NCBI RefSeq assembly: GCF_018614955.1
Contig: NZ_JAGGNV010000002.1
Location: 1 to 64,000, forward strand
Reading direction: 5' to 3'
Origin: Variovorax paradoxus
Lineage (GTDB): Bacteria > Pseudomonadota > Gammaproteobacteria > Burkholderiales > Burkholderiaceae_C
Length of the DNA stretch: 64,000 bases
Part shown: in pieces, positions 1 through 8,119 of the stretch
Layout of the letters: each line of letters begins with the position of its first letter
Numbering within the stretch: position 1 is the first letter of the stretch
Program-made: the position numbers and the translations under genes
Notes under the pieces: generated by a model
Told to the model about the DNA's origin: nothing
The model's database searches: none
What the model saw: the letters and a program-made list of their open reading frames with translations, nothing else

Positions 1-16
1 GAGCTAAGCGGATACC

Positions 17-32
17 CCTTATTTTTATACAG
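17..32. promoter_or_regulatory. Weak LexA-like half-operator at the left edge
   Basis: Read on the minus strand, this stretch is CTGT, then eight A/T-rich bases, then AAGG. The LexA consensus of Proteobacteria is CTGT-N8-ACAG, so one arm is perfect and the other is degenerate. If real, it would control a gene to the left of the window transcribed on the minus strand. The rest of bases 1-124 is A/T-richer than the genes around it and should hold the promoter of the toxin-antitoxin pair. I see no gene in it. Confidence 0.25.
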
Positions 33-124
33 TATTCTTGGGCCGTCTCAGGATTTTTTAATCCCCTGTCCTCTGCGCGCCTTCAAGACACGCTTGATCG
101 ATCTATATCCATTTGAATATACTC

Positions 125-451
125 ATGAAGCCGATCCGCTTTCTGGGCGACGCCCTCAAATGCTTGAAGGAATTTCCACCGGATGCGCAACAAGATGCCG
201 GCTATCAACTCGACAAGGTGCAGCGTGGCCAGCAACCCGACGACTTCAAGCCCATGCCCGCGATCGGCAAGGGCGTCGAAGAACTCAGGGTCTGGGACGA
301 CTCGGGCACCTACCGGGTCATCTACACCGCCCGGATGGCCGATGCAGTGATCGTGCTGCACGCTTTCCAAAAGAAAACACAGGCCACCTCGCGACAGCAC
401 ATCGAAACCGCCCGGCGTCGCTTTCAACAATGCCTCAAGGAGCACATATGA
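125..451 (+). CDS. HigB/RelE-like toxin (phage Gp49-like family)
   Basis: This 108-residue protein looks like the phage-derived Gp49-like/HigB branch of the RelE superfamily, whose members cleave mRNA on the ribosome. Family features are the small basic alpha/beta layout, the central 'VEELRVWDDSGTYRVIY' strand pair (about residues 47-63) and the 'LHAFQKKTQATS' strand with its helical tail. The ORF can begin at a TTG at 113, but the ATG at 125 gives the usual family start. The stop codon overlaps the ATG of the next gene (ATGA). Toxin-first order with an HTH antitoxin behind it is the HigBA arrangement. Toxicity is inferred from family and context; catalytic residues in this branch are too variable to check by eye. 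Confidence 0.75.
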   Translation: MKPIRFLGDALKCLKEFPPDAQQDAGYQLDKVQRGQQPDDFKPMPAIGKGVEELRVWDDSGTYRVIYTARMADAVIVLHAFQKKTQATSRQHIETARRRFQQCLKEHI

Positions 452-726
452 GCACCACCACTTACGCCAGCGTCTGGGATGCGATTGCCGGCACGCCCGA
501 ACAAGCAGCCAATCTCCGCACGCGCGCAGAGCTGATGCAGAAGATCGCAGCCATCGTGCAAGCAAATGGCTGGACTCAAACACAAGCCGCCACTCACTGC
601 GGCATTACGCAACCGCGCATGAACGACTTGCTGAGAGGCCGCGTATCCCGCTTTTCGCTCGACGCGCTGGTCAACATCGCGACCGCCATCGGCCGCCGCG
701 TGCATGTCGAATTGACGATCGCTTGA
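448..726 (+). CDS. HigA-like XRE-family antitoxin
   Basis: This 92-residue protein carries one helix-turn-helix: 'WTQTQAATHCGITQPRMNDLLRG' at about residues 41-63 matches the XRE/Cro fold. The start is set by an AAGGAG ribosome site 5 bp upstream and by the ATGA overlap with the toxin. A longer open frame from 94 exists but overlaps the toxin and has no family support. In HigBA modules the second gene neutralises the toxin by direct binding and represses the shared promoter, here most likely in the A/T-rich stretch before 125. The close coupling makes the pair very likely a working addiction module, although no mobile element is visible within the window to its right. Confidence 0.75.
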   Translation: MSTTTYASVWDAIAGTPEQAANLRTRAELMQKIAAIVQANGWTQTQAATHCGITQPRMNDLLRGRVSRFSLDALVNIATAIGRRVHVELTIA

Positions 727-730
727 GTCC

Positions 731-1552
731 ATGACCACCCGCCCCATCCCCTCCACCCAGGAAGCCCTGCCCGTCATCGGCTGCGGCACCTGGATGGGCT
801 TCGACGTCGCCGCCGGCAGCGCCGAGCACCAGCGCCTGCCCGGCGTGCTCGATGCGCTGTTCGCGGCCGGCGGCAAGCTGATCGACAGCTCGCCGATGTA
901 CGGCCGCGCCGAGGCGGTTACCGGCGAGCTGCTGGCCGCGGCAAAGCAGCGCGACAAGGCCTTCCTCGCCACCAAGGTCTGGACCAGCGGCCGCGAGGCC
1001 GGCATCGCGCAGATGGAGCAGTCCTTCCAGCGCCTGCGCACCGAGCGCATCGACCTGATGCAGGTGCACAACCTGGTCGACTGGCGCACGCATCTCGAAA
1101 CGCTGCGCGACTGGAAGGACCAGGACCGCGTGCGCTATCTCGGCATCACGCACTACACCTCCTCGGCCTACCCGGAAGTCGAGGCCGTGCTGCGTGCCGA
1201 GAAGCTCGACTTCCTGCAGATCAACTACTCGCTCGATGCGCGTGAAGCGGAGCAACGCCTGCTGCCGCTCGCCGCCGAGCGCGGCGTCGCGGTCATCGCC
1301 AACATGCCCTTCGGCGGCGGCAGCCTCATGCGCCGGCTGCGCGGCAAGCCCCTGCCCGGCTGGGCCGCAGAGATCGGCTGCGCGAGCTGGGCCCAGCTGC
1401 TGCTCAAGTTCGTGCTGAGCCACCCGGCCGTGACCTGCACCATCCCCGGCACCAGCCGCCCCGAGCACATGGCGGACAACGCAGCGGCCGGCACGGGCAG
1501 TTTTCCCGACGCCGCCTTCTGGCAGCGCCACGCGCACAGCATCGAGACCTGA
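731..1552 (+). CDS. Aldo/keto reductase family oxidoreductase
   Basis: This 273-residue protein is a NAD(P)H-dependent aldo/keto reductase. The catalytic tetrad is visible: Asp52 and Tyr57 in 'IDSSPMYGRAE', Lys82 in 'LATKVW' and His113 in 'LMQVHN'. 'GTSRPEHMADN' near the C-terminus is the usual cofactor-phosphate loop of the family. It starts 4 bp after the antitoxin stop, but the two are functionally unrelated and this is probably read-through spacing. It converges on the Bug gene that ends at 1557, with only 4 bp between stops. The substrate is not predictable. It could serve the neighbouring catabolic island as a carbonyl reductase, but nothing in the sequence shows that. Confidence 0.85.
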   Translation: MTTRPIPSTQEALPVIGCGTWMGFDVAAGSAEHQRLPGVLDALFAAGGKLIDSSPMYGRAEAVTGELLAAAKQRDKAFLATKVWTSGREAGIAQMEQSFQRLRTERIDLMQVHNLVDWRTHLETLRDWKDQDRVRYLGITHYTSSAYPEVEAVLRAEKLDFLQINYSLDAREAEQRLLPLAAERGVAVIANMPFGGGSLMRRLRGKPLPGWAAEIGCASWAQLLLKFVLSHPAVTCTIPGTSRPEHMADNAAAGTGSFPDAAFWQRHAHSIET

Positions 1553-1556
1553 GCTG

Positions 1557-2516
1557 CTACTCGAACTTCAGCTTGTGCTGCCTGACCGTCGCGCCGAATG
1601 CGTCGTACTGCGTGCGGAAGAATGCGGCGAACTTCTCCGGGCTCATGCCATAGCCCTCGAAGCCCTGCTGCACCAGCTGCTCGCGCACCTCGGGCCGCGC
1701 CAGCGTGTTCTGCAGCTCGGTCGAAATCCGGTCGGTGATCGCTGCAGGCAGCCCCGGCGGTCCGAAGAAGCCGGCCCACGGCGTGATCGTGAGCTTGCCC
1801 AGGCCCAGCTCGCTGGCCGTCGGCACCTCGGGCAGCAAGGGGCTGCGCTGCGGCTGCAGCGTGACAAGGGCGCGGATGCGCCCGTCCTTCACGAAGCCGG
1901 GCGCCAGGGTGCCGGTGGTGAACATCATGTGGATCTGCCCGCCCAGCAGATCGGTCATGGCCTGCATGTCGCCCTTGTAGCGTGCGTTGAGAACCTTCCG
2001 CTGCTCGCCGAGCAATTGCAGCATGGCGAGTTCGGATGCGCTGTTGCTCGAACCCGAGTTGTAGCCGCCGGGCTTGGCCGCGACCGCCGCCAGCAGTTCG
2101 TTGACGCTCATCGCCGGAAAGCCGGAAGGCACCACGAGGAACATCGAGAACTGGCCGACCGAGCTGATCGGCGTGAAGGCCTTGAAGGGGTCGTAGGGCG
2201 GGTTCGGCCGCAGCGTGGGCGCGGCCACCATGGCGGTGTTGGTGCCCATCAGCAGCGTGTAGCCGTCGGGCGCGGCACTGGCCACCGCCTGCGCCGACAG
2301 GATGCCGTCGGCGCCGGGCCGGTTGTCGACGATGACCTGCTGCCCCAGTTGCTTCGACAAGCCCTGGGCGATGATGCGCGTGAGCGCGTCGGCGCCGCCG
2401 CCCGGCGCGAAGCCCACGACCAGGCGCACCGGTTTCTGCGGATAGCCGTCCGCACCCCAGGCTGCCGTCGCCGGCAGCGCCAGTGCGGCCCACTTCACGA
2501 TGGTTCTGCGTTGCAT
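1557..2516 (-). CDS. Bug/TctC-family periplasmic solute receptor
   Basis: This 319-residue protein is a Bug-type receptor (tripartite tricarboxylate transporter substrate-binding protein). It has an N-terminal export signal ending near 'TAAWGADG', then the family signature 'PVRLVVGFAPGGGADALTR' and 'VIVDNRPGADGI'. These receptors bind small carboxylates in the periplasm. It is the last gene of a seven-gene minus-strand run, 10 bp after the porin, so it probably delivers the acid that the upstream dehydratases degrade. No TctA/TctB membrane subunits are present in the window. Bug proteins are often orphans in Burkholderiales, so their partner permease may lie elsewhere or be shared. Confidence 0.9.
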   Translation of the reverse strand: MQRRTIVKWAALALPATAAWGADGYPQKPVRLVVGFAPGGGADALTRIIAQGLSKQLGQQVIVDNRPGADGILSAQAVASAAPDGYTLLMGTNTAMVAAPTLRPNPPYDPFKAFTPISSVGQFSMFLVVPSGFPAMSVNELLAAVAAKPGGYNSGSSNSASELAMLQLLGEQRKVLNARYKGDMQAMTDLLGGQIHMMFTTGTLAPGFVKDGRIRALVTLQPQRSPLLPEVPTASELGLGKLTITPWAGFFGPPGLPAAITDRISTELQNTLARPEVREQLVQQGFEGYGMSPEKFAAFFRTQYDAFGATVRQHKLKFE

Positions 2517-2526
2517 GTCCGTCTCC

Positions 2527-3651
2527 TCAGAAAAGATGCCGCACGCCGAACTCCAGCCCCAAGGAGCGGCGTCCCGGAATCAGCGCGGCCGGCGCGCCGC
2601 TGACCACGTAGCGTCCCTGCCCCTTGTTCGTCAGGCGCGCGTAGGTGCCGTAGAGCGCCGTGCGTTTGGACAGGGTGTGCACATAGCCCAGGCCGAACTG
2701 CCGCGCGTCGTTGCCGCTTTGCGCGGAGCGGTCGGCATTGCGCAGCGTGCCGTCGCTGCGGTCGTCCAGGCGGGCGTAGCTCAGGCGGATGCGTCCGACG
2801 CCGCCCACGGGGATGTGGGCGCCGATCTCCGCCGTGTTCTTGTGCACCGCGCCGGCAGCGAGCTTCACCGTCACGGCGTTGTAGAGCATGAAGAGCTTGG
2901 CGAAGCCGAGGTCCCACGATCCGCCGACGTTGGCATGCGTGTACTTGCCCATGGTGGCCGTGGTGAGCGCGCTGGTGCGCGTCACCGCCGCGGCGATGTC
3001 GAAGGGCCCGGACGCGAAGCCGACGCGCGCACCAGCGAAGTTGCCGTCGTGCTCGTTGGGCGCCGGCTGCGTGTTCTCCCCCATCCCCGCCATCGCCATG
3101 CCGTAGAAGCCGCCCAGCGATCTCGGCAGCCAGTAGCTCACCGTGTTGCTGCCGGCGATGGTGGTGGGCAACGGCCCGGTGCCCGTGCCGGCGAAGGTGA
3201 GGTTGCCCGCACGGGCCACGCCGTTGGCGTTGAAGGGATCGAAGTAGATGCTGTTGTAGTGCGTCGGAATGAAGTCGCGGCCCAGCCGCACTTCGCCCCA
3301 GTCGCTGGACGAGAGGCTGACGTAGGACATGCGGTCGAAGCTCAGCGGACCCGCGGTCCCGGCGCCGCTGGCCTGGTTGTTGGTGTTGCTCGCGCGACCC
3401 GTGCCCGTGTCGGGATTGAGGCTGCCTTCGAGCCAGAAGCCGGCAGCCAGGCCCCCGCCCAGGTCTTCCAGGCCGCGAAAACCCAGCCGGCTGGTGGACA
3501 GCCCGCCGTTCGACAGCGAAGTCAGCGAAGCGGCGCCCGATGTGCTGCGCTGAACGCCGAGGTCCATCACGCCGAACACCGTGACGCTGGATTGCGCATG
3601 GGCCGCGGTACCGGCCAGCCCGACGGCCGACCACAGCAACAGTCTCTTCAT
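2527..3651 (-). CDS. Gram-negative trimeric porin (OmpC/Omp32-like)
   Basis: This 374-residue outer-membrane protein begins with a signal peptide ('LLLWSAVGLAGTAAHAQ') and the porin opening 'SSVTVFGVMDLGVQRS'. It ends with 'RSLGLEFGVRHLF', the terminal strand with a C-terminal phenylalanine needed for BAM insertion. The 'GFRGLEDLGGGLAAGFWLE' block is diagnostic of betaproteobacterial porins. It sits between the dehydratase and Bug genes of the same strand, so it most likely provides the outer-membrane pore for the substrate of this island. Pore selectivity cannot be read from sequence alone. Confidence 0.9.
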   Translation of the reverse strand: MKRLLLWSAVGLAGTAAHAQSSVTVFGVMDLGVQRSTSGAASLTSLSNGGLSTSRLGFRGLEDLGGGLAAGFWLEGSLNPDTGTGRASNTNNQASGAGTAGPLSFDRMSYVSLSSSDWGEVRLGRDFIPTHYNSIYFDPFNANGVARAGNLTFAGTGTGPLPTTIAGSNTVSYWLPRSLGGFYGMAMAGMGENTQPAPNEHDGNFAGARVGFASGPFDIAAAVTRTSALTTATMGKYTHANVGGSWDLGFAKLFMLYNAVTVKLAAGAVHKNTAEIGAHIPVGGVGRIRLSYARLDDRSDGTLRNADRSAQSGNDARQFGLGYVHTLSKRTALYGTYARLTNKGQGRYVVSGAPAALIPGRRSLGLEFGVRHLF

Positions 3652-3766
3652 CTTTGTGTCTCCTGCTTTTCTCTTTGTTGAAAACTCGAAGGGCGGGCAT
3701 GGCTGCGCCGCCGGGTGCGGAGCTGTCGTCCGCGCCAGGCCTGTGAGGACCGTGTGGTGACGGGGT

Positions 3767-5467
3767 CTAGCCCGTGGGCTTCAGGGGATCGCAGCGCACC
3801 AGCACTGCGCCTTGCGAGAGCGCGCCGACGTTGCGCCGGTATTGCTGCAGCCAGCCGGTGTCGTGCATCGGCGCCGGTGCCTGCCAGTCCGCGCGGCGCG
3901 CCTGCAGCTGCGCCTCGCTCAGGTCGACGTCGAGGCGGCGGCCGTCGAGGTCGATGGTGATGACGTCGCCGTCGCGCAGCAGACCCAGCGGACCGCCGAG
4001 CGCCGCTTCCGGCGACACCTCGGCCACCACCAGCCCCTTGCAGACCAGCCCGGAGAGATGGCCGTCGGTGAGCAGCGCGACCTCGTCGCCCAGACCCGCG
4101 CCATCGATCGCGAAGACCACGCGCGAGGCGCCGCCGCCCATGGCCGGTCCGCCGCAGGCGCCGGCGCCGCGCATCACGACCACCTGGCCGGGCCGGATGC
4201 TTCCCTGCTTCAGCGCCGCAATGGCCGCGTCCGCGCTCCAGAAGCACACGGCCGGGCCGGTGAAGCGGCGCACCTTGCGCGGGGCGATGCCGGTCTTGAT
4301 CAGCCCCGATTCGGGTGCGAGGTTGCCGCGAAGGAGCACGATGGCCGGAAGCGGCGCGACCGGGCGTTCGATCGGGCGGATCACCTCTGCATCCGCCACC
4401 TCGGCACGCCGCAGGTTGTGCGCGACCGTGTCGCCGGTCACCGTCAGCACGTCGGTATCGAGCAACGACTCGAGCTGCTTCATCAATGCGCGACAGCCGC
4501 CCGCGGCCTCGAAGGCTTCGATGCTGTGCTCGCCGATCGGCCGCACGCCGGCGAGCACCGGCGTCGTCGGGCCGAGACGCTCGAACAGGCGGTAGACATC
4601 GACGCCGCATTGCCCTTCGGTCGCCACCGCCTGCAGGTGCTTGGCCGTGTTGAGCGAGCCGCCGACGGCGAGCACCGCGCGCACCGCGTTGGCGAAGGCG
4701 CCGGCCACGAGGATGTCGCGCGGCTTGAGGTCGGCCCACACCATCTGCACGATGCGCGTACCCGCGGCGCGCACGTCGGCCATCATCTTCGGGCTCAGCG
4801 CCGCCACCGGCGCGCTGCCGGGCAGGGCCATGCCGAGCGCCTCGCAGACGATGTGCATCGAGTTCGCGGTGCCCAGGCCCGAGCACACCCCGGGGCCGCG
4901 GATCGCCTCGCGGCTCATGCCGACCAGCTCTTCCACCGGCAGCTTGCCGGTGACCGCGTGCATCGCTCCGATGAACACTTCCTCGATGTCCATGTGCCGG
5001 CCGCGGTACTCGCCGCTGGGCTGGTAGCCGCAGGGCACCAGCAGCGTCGGGATGTTCAGCCGCGCGGCGGCCATGAGCTGGCCCGGCACGGTCTTGTCGC
5101 AGGAGGTGAGGCAGACCATGCCGTCGAGCTGCGCGCCCTCGACCGCCACCTCGATGTCGTTGGTCACCAGGTCGCGCGCGGCCAGCATGTAGGCGCCGCG
5201 CGCACCGGCGCCGGTGATGAAGTCGCTCGGCGCCGCGGTGCGGATCTCGAAGGGCACGCCGCCGGCCGCGCGGATCGCGGTCTTGATCTCGGCCGCCACC
5301 TGGTCGAGGTGGCTGAAGCAGGCCGCGAGCTCGGAGGAGCTGTTGACGATCGCGATCTTCGGCTTCTCGCAGTCTTCCTCGGGAATACCGAGCGCGCGCC
5401 AGTGCGCGTTGCGCACCGACCAGAGATAGGAGCCGCGCGGGAAGTTGCTGCGCAGGGAGCGTGTCAT
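3767..5467 (-). CDS. IlvD/Edd-family dehydratase of unknown substrate
   Basis: This 566-residue protein belongs to the Fe-S dehydratase family of dihydroxy-acid dehydratase (IlvD), 6-phosphogluconate dehydratase and sugar-acid dehydratases. The three cluster-ligand cysteines are present: Cys50 in 'AACFSHLD', Cys123 in 'SCDKTVPGQ' and Cys195 in 'GVCSGLGTANS'. The catalytic-serine loop appears as 'TDGHLSGL' rather than the usual DGRFSG. The start is the ATG that overlaps the aconitase-X small-subunit stop (ATGA); a longer frame upstream runs through that gene and is rejected. Context is clearly catabolic and not branched-chain amino-acid synthesis, so I do not call it ilvD. It probably dehydrates a hydroxy acid made or used by its neighbours. 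Confidence 0.85.
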   Translation of the reverse strand: MTRSLRSNFPRGSYLWSVRNAHWRALGIPEEDCEKPKIAIVNSSSELAACFSHLDQVAAEIKTAIRAAGGVPFEIRTAAPSDFITGAGARGAYMLAARDLVTNDIEVAVEGAQLDGMVCLTSCDKTVPGQLMAAARLNIPTLLVPCGYQPSGEYRGRHMDIEEVFIGAMHAVTGKLPVEELVGMSREAIRGPGVCSGLGTANSMHIVCEALGMALPGSAPVAALSPKMMADVRAAGTRIVQMVWADLKPRDILVAGAFANAVRAVLAVGGSLNTAKHLQAVATEGQCGVDVYRLFERLGPTTPVLAGVRPIGEHSIEAFEAAGGCRALMKQLESLLDTDVLTVTGDTVAHNLRRAEVADAEVIRPIERPVAPLPAIVLLRGNLAPESGLIKTGIAPRKVRRFTGPAVCFWSADAAIAALKQGSIRPGQVVVMRGAGACGGPAMGGGASRVVFAIDGAGLGDEVALLTDGHLSGLVCKGLVVAEVSPEAALGGPLGLLRDGDVITIDLDGRRLDVDLSEAQLQARRADWQAPAPMHDTGWLQQYRRNVGALSQGAVLVRCDPLKPTG

Positions 5468-5919
5468 GCGTGGTCTCCGGTCTTTTTCTTCTTCGTGACT
5501 TCGACGATGCCGCGTTCGGCATCCACGCGTACCCAGTCGCCGGTCGCTATGCAGTCGAGCGGATCGCAATCGAAATCGGTGAGCGAGGGCGCGTGCGTGA
5601 CCACCGCGCCCAACGCGATCTTGGTGGTCATCTCGTTGAACAGCATCGCCGCCGGCGCCGTGCCCATCAGCCGCGCGACATGGAACATCGCCGACCAGCC
5701 CGAGGAGCCCTTGGCGCCCGGAAACACCAGCACCTTGCCGGCGAAGGACTGGCCGCGCAGTTCGTGCCGCGTCTCGATGACGGTGCCGGTGCGCGGATCG
5801 ATGCCGCCCCAGCCCGAGATGCGCTCGCGCGTGACCAGTGCCTCACCCTCCGCGATGCCGCCCACCACCTTGCGGCCGTGCAGCGTCAACAGCATTTCTT
5901 CGGCAAGCACGGCGTTCAT
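5464..5919 (-). CDS. Aconitase X small subunit (swivel domain, DUF126)
   Basis: This 151-residue protein is the swivelling domain of aconitase X. The core 'GKVLVFPGAKGSSGWS' (about residues 61-76), with its conserved serine, and the closing 'GDWVRVDAERGIVEV' are typical. In other lineages this domain is fused to the catalytic subunit; here it is separate and translationally coupled to it by an ATGA overlap at 5916-5919. Known aconitase-X enzymes include cis-3-hydroxy-L-proline dehydratase of bacteria and phosphomevalonate dehydratase of archaea. Without a pyrroline-2-carboxylate reductase nearby, the substrate here is open. A second ATGA overlap links it to the IlvD-type gene. Confidence 0.88.
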   Translation of the reverse strand: MNAVLAEEMLLTLHGRKVVGGIAEGEALVTRERISGWGGIDPRTGTVIETRHELRGQSFAGKVLVFPGAKGSSGWSAMFHVARLMGTAPAAMLFNEMTTKIALGAVVTHAPSLTDFDCDPLDCIATGDWVRVDAERGIVEVTKKKKTGDHA

Positions 5920-7211
5920 GCATGGCTCCCGTTCCAGCGCCCGGTGCAGGCCGCATCGATGCATTGCGCCGTGCTGCCGAACCAGGCCTCGACGCCGAGG
6001 ATGGCGGGCAGATAGTGGGCCTGCTTGGCCGAGTCGAGCGCCACGGTCTTCGTGCCCTTGGGCACGGCGCGGCTCATGGCCGAGCAGCTGTCGGACATGA
6101 GAATGCCGCCGGCGTCCTCGATGATCCTGGTGTAGCCGTTGCGATCGGCCAGCGACTTGATGGCGCGCGGCGTGAAGATCCACAGCTCGCAGTTCTCGTG
6201 CACCTTGCGGCCCTCGATCAGCTGCGCGGCCTCCCAGATCTGCTCGATCGTGTAGTGCGGGCAGCCCAGCATCACGTACTGCACCTCGGCATCCCGGCCG
6301 GTGGCGTTGATCTTCTCGTAGGTGGCGCGGCGCTCGGCCTCGCCGTAGCGCAGCACCTCGAGCGGCGCCCTGCCGCCGAGCGCCTGCTCCAGCGTCAGCG
6401 CCTCGGGCGTGATGCCGACGATGTGGTACATCTCGACCCCGCCCGAGGACGAGGCCGCCGCGCCGAAGTGCTTGAGCCGCGGCAGGTTCGGCACCCGGCC
6501 GATGCCGTGCCGGCTGTGGACCACCGGCACGCGCTCCTGCACAAAATCGCCCATGTAGTAGCCGAGCAGGCCCCAGTCCTCGACCGACTCGACCTCGATG
6601 TCGAGCTCCACCACGTGCGTGGCGCGGCGGTTCCCGTCGAGGTGGTAGCCCCAGTAGGGAATGCGGCCGGTCAGCATGGCGGCGCCGGTGCTTTCGCGGC
6701 CTTCGGTGTTGGTGCGCGCGCCCAGCACCGAGTTGCAATAGACCACCGCCGACGACTCCATCCACGCGCAATGCTCGCCACGCGTCGGGATGTTGCCGAC
6801 CTGGTAGGGCGTGCAGGTGTTCATGATCTGCGCACCGAGGCCGGCGGCGTGGCGTTCGCTCTTGGCGTAGAACTCGACGATCGCCTCGCTCACGCCCATG
6901 CGTTCAGGCTGCCCCGGATCGAAGCCGAGCTGCAGATGGCTGGTGAAGGTCTTGAACTTCGGGATCGCCACCACCTCCTGGCTGTCGAGACTGAACTCGG
7001 AGAACACAGCGTCCATGCCGCCACCTCGCTCCAGCGCGAAGTCACGCTGGAAGGGCGTGGTCGAGGTGATGGTGGCGCAGACGTTGTGCGTTTCCACCAG
7101 GCGCTCGGCGCCGAGCGCTTCGCCGTAGCGCACCAGCAGGTCCATCGCCTTCTGCACGGCAGGGCCGTCGCGGCCATCCCGCATGGCCTTTTCTTCATCG
7201 CTCAGGTGCAT
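5916..7211 (-). CDS. Aconitase X catalytic subunit
   Basis: This 431-residue protein is the catalytic domain of aconitase X. Recognisable blocks are 'TCTPYQVGNIPTRGEH' (Cys133) followed by 'WMESSAVVYCNSVLGARTN' (Glu152), and 'MSDSCSAMS' near the C-terminus, whose cysteine is a probable iron-sulfur ligand. The family removes water from hydroxy acids such as cis-3-hydroxyproline using an Fe-S cluster. It follows the IclR gene by 12 bp and overlaps the small-subunit gene. Pairing with an IlvD-type dehydratase and an FAD oxidoreductase is not the published hydroxyproline arrangement, so a different hydroxylated carboxylate is plausible. Family assignment is firm; the reaction is inferred only as a dehydration. 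Confidence 0.88.
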   Translation of the reverse strand: MHLSDEEKAMRDGRDGPAVQKAMDLLVRYGEALGAERLVETHNVCATITSTTPFQRDFALERGGGMDAVFSEFSLDSQEVVAIPKFKTFTSHLQLGFDPGQPERMGVSEAIVEFYAKSERHAAGLGAQIMNTCTPYQVGNIPTRGEHCAWMESSAVVYCNSVLGARTNTEGRESTGAAMLTGRIPYWGYHLDGNRRATHVVELDIEVESVEDWGLLGYYMGDFVQERVPVVHSRHGIGRVPNLPRLKHFGAAASSSGGVEMYHIVGITPEALTLEQALGGRAPLEVLRYGEAERRATYEKINATGRDAEVQYVMLGCPHYTIEQIWEAAQLIEGRKVHENCELWIFTPRAIKSLADRNGYTRIIEDAGGILMSDSCSAMSRAVPKGTKTVALDSAKQAHYLPAILGVEAWFGSTAQCIDAACTGRWNGSHA

Positions 7212-7223
7212 GGCCTGTGTCTC

Positions 7224-8060
7224 CTAGGTTTTGGGCACGGGGACGGGCACGTGGCCGCCGATGTCGCGGGCGATCGAGAGCGCGATGTCGTGCAGCCGCG
7301 GCGCGATCTCGTTGCGCAGCCGCTCCTCGCTGAAGACGAAGGCCGCGCCGCCGCCGTTGAGCGCCATGATCTCGTCGCCCGGCCCGATCAGAGGCACCGA
7401 GACCGAGTTGATCTCGCGGTGGAACTCGCCGAGCGACAGGCAGTAGCCGAGCCGCTTGGCCTCGTCGATCGCGCGCATCATGTTGGGCGCGGTGCTGTCC
7501 CACTCCGGGCCGCGCAAGAGGCGCATCGAATCCAGCAGCTTCGTGCGCTGCGCCTCGGGCAGCGCCGACAGGTAGGCCCGGCCCAGCGCCGAGTTGGGCA
7601 GCGGCGCGCGCGAACCGACGTCGAGCCGGGCCGAGAGCATCGACGAGCGGGGCCGGCAGGCCTCGATCAGCACCATCTCCATGCCGTCGCGCACCGCCAG
7701 GTAGACCGAGGCGCCGACCTCTTCGGCCAGCGCCTGCATGCTGGGCCGTGCCGCGGCGCGAACGTCGAGACTGCCGAGGAACACGCGCGCCAGCGACACC
7801 ACGCCCGGCCCGAGCATGAAGCGATCGGCCGGCTGCGCAGCCTTGAGCATGCCCATCGCCAGCAGCGTCGCGACCAGGCGGTTGACGGTCGGCCGCGGGA
7901 TGCCGGTGATGCGTGCGACTTCGGCATAGCCCAGCACCGGCCGCTCTTCGCTGAAGCAGCGCAGCACCGAGATGCCGCGCTCGAGCGCGCTGACTGTGTC
8001 CGAGCGTTCGGCGCGCTCGGAGGCGTTGAGGGAGTTGTCGTTGTGGTCTGCTGCTGGCAT
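7224..8060 (-). CDS. IclR-family transcriptional regulator
   Basis: This 278-residue protein has the IclR layout: a winged HTH at about residues 22-80 ('ALERGISVLRCFSE', 'ARITGIPRPTVNRLVATLL') and a C-terminal effector domain with 'ASVYLAVRDGMEMVLIE', 'LPNSALGRAYLSAL' and 'INSVSVPLIG'. The ATG at 8060 is chosen because AAGGG lies about 8 bp upstream; an alternative ATG at 8108 would add 16 residues without a clear ribosome site. It lies inside the catabolic operon between the FAD oxidoreductase and aconitase-X genes. It is therefore the natural local regulator and probably acts at the divergent control region 9572-9724. Effector unknown, presumably a pathway intermediate. Confidence 0.88.
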   Translation of the reverse strand: MPAADHNDNSLNASERAERSDTVSALERGISVLRCFSEERPVLGYAEVARITGIPRPTVNRLVATLLAMGMLKAAQPADRFMLGPGVVSLARVFLGSLDVRAAARPSMQALAEEVGASVYLAVRDGMEMVLIEACRPRSSMLSARLDVGSRAPLPNSALGRAYLSALPEAQRTKLLDSMRLLRGPEWDSTAPNMMRAIDEAKRLGYCLSLGEFHREINSVSVPLIGPGDEIMALNGGGAAFVFSEERLRNEIAPRLHDIALSIARDIGGHVPVPVPKT

Positions 8061-8119
8061 GGAAGAACCCTTGGTAAGAGTCTCCAATGTAGATGCGCTC
8101 GGGTTCATGGCCGGCAGGC

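Noticed and set aside
3767..5467. Naming the IlvD-family gene ilvD or edd
   Set aside because: The family covers several substrates, the catalytic loop reads DGHLSG instead of DGRFSG, and the operon is catabolic. The symbol would overstate the evidence.
3812..6100. Plus-strand open frame of 762 codons
   Set aside because: Antisense shadow of the IlvD-type and aconitase-X genes, with low-complexity His/Arg/Ala composition and no recognisable domain.
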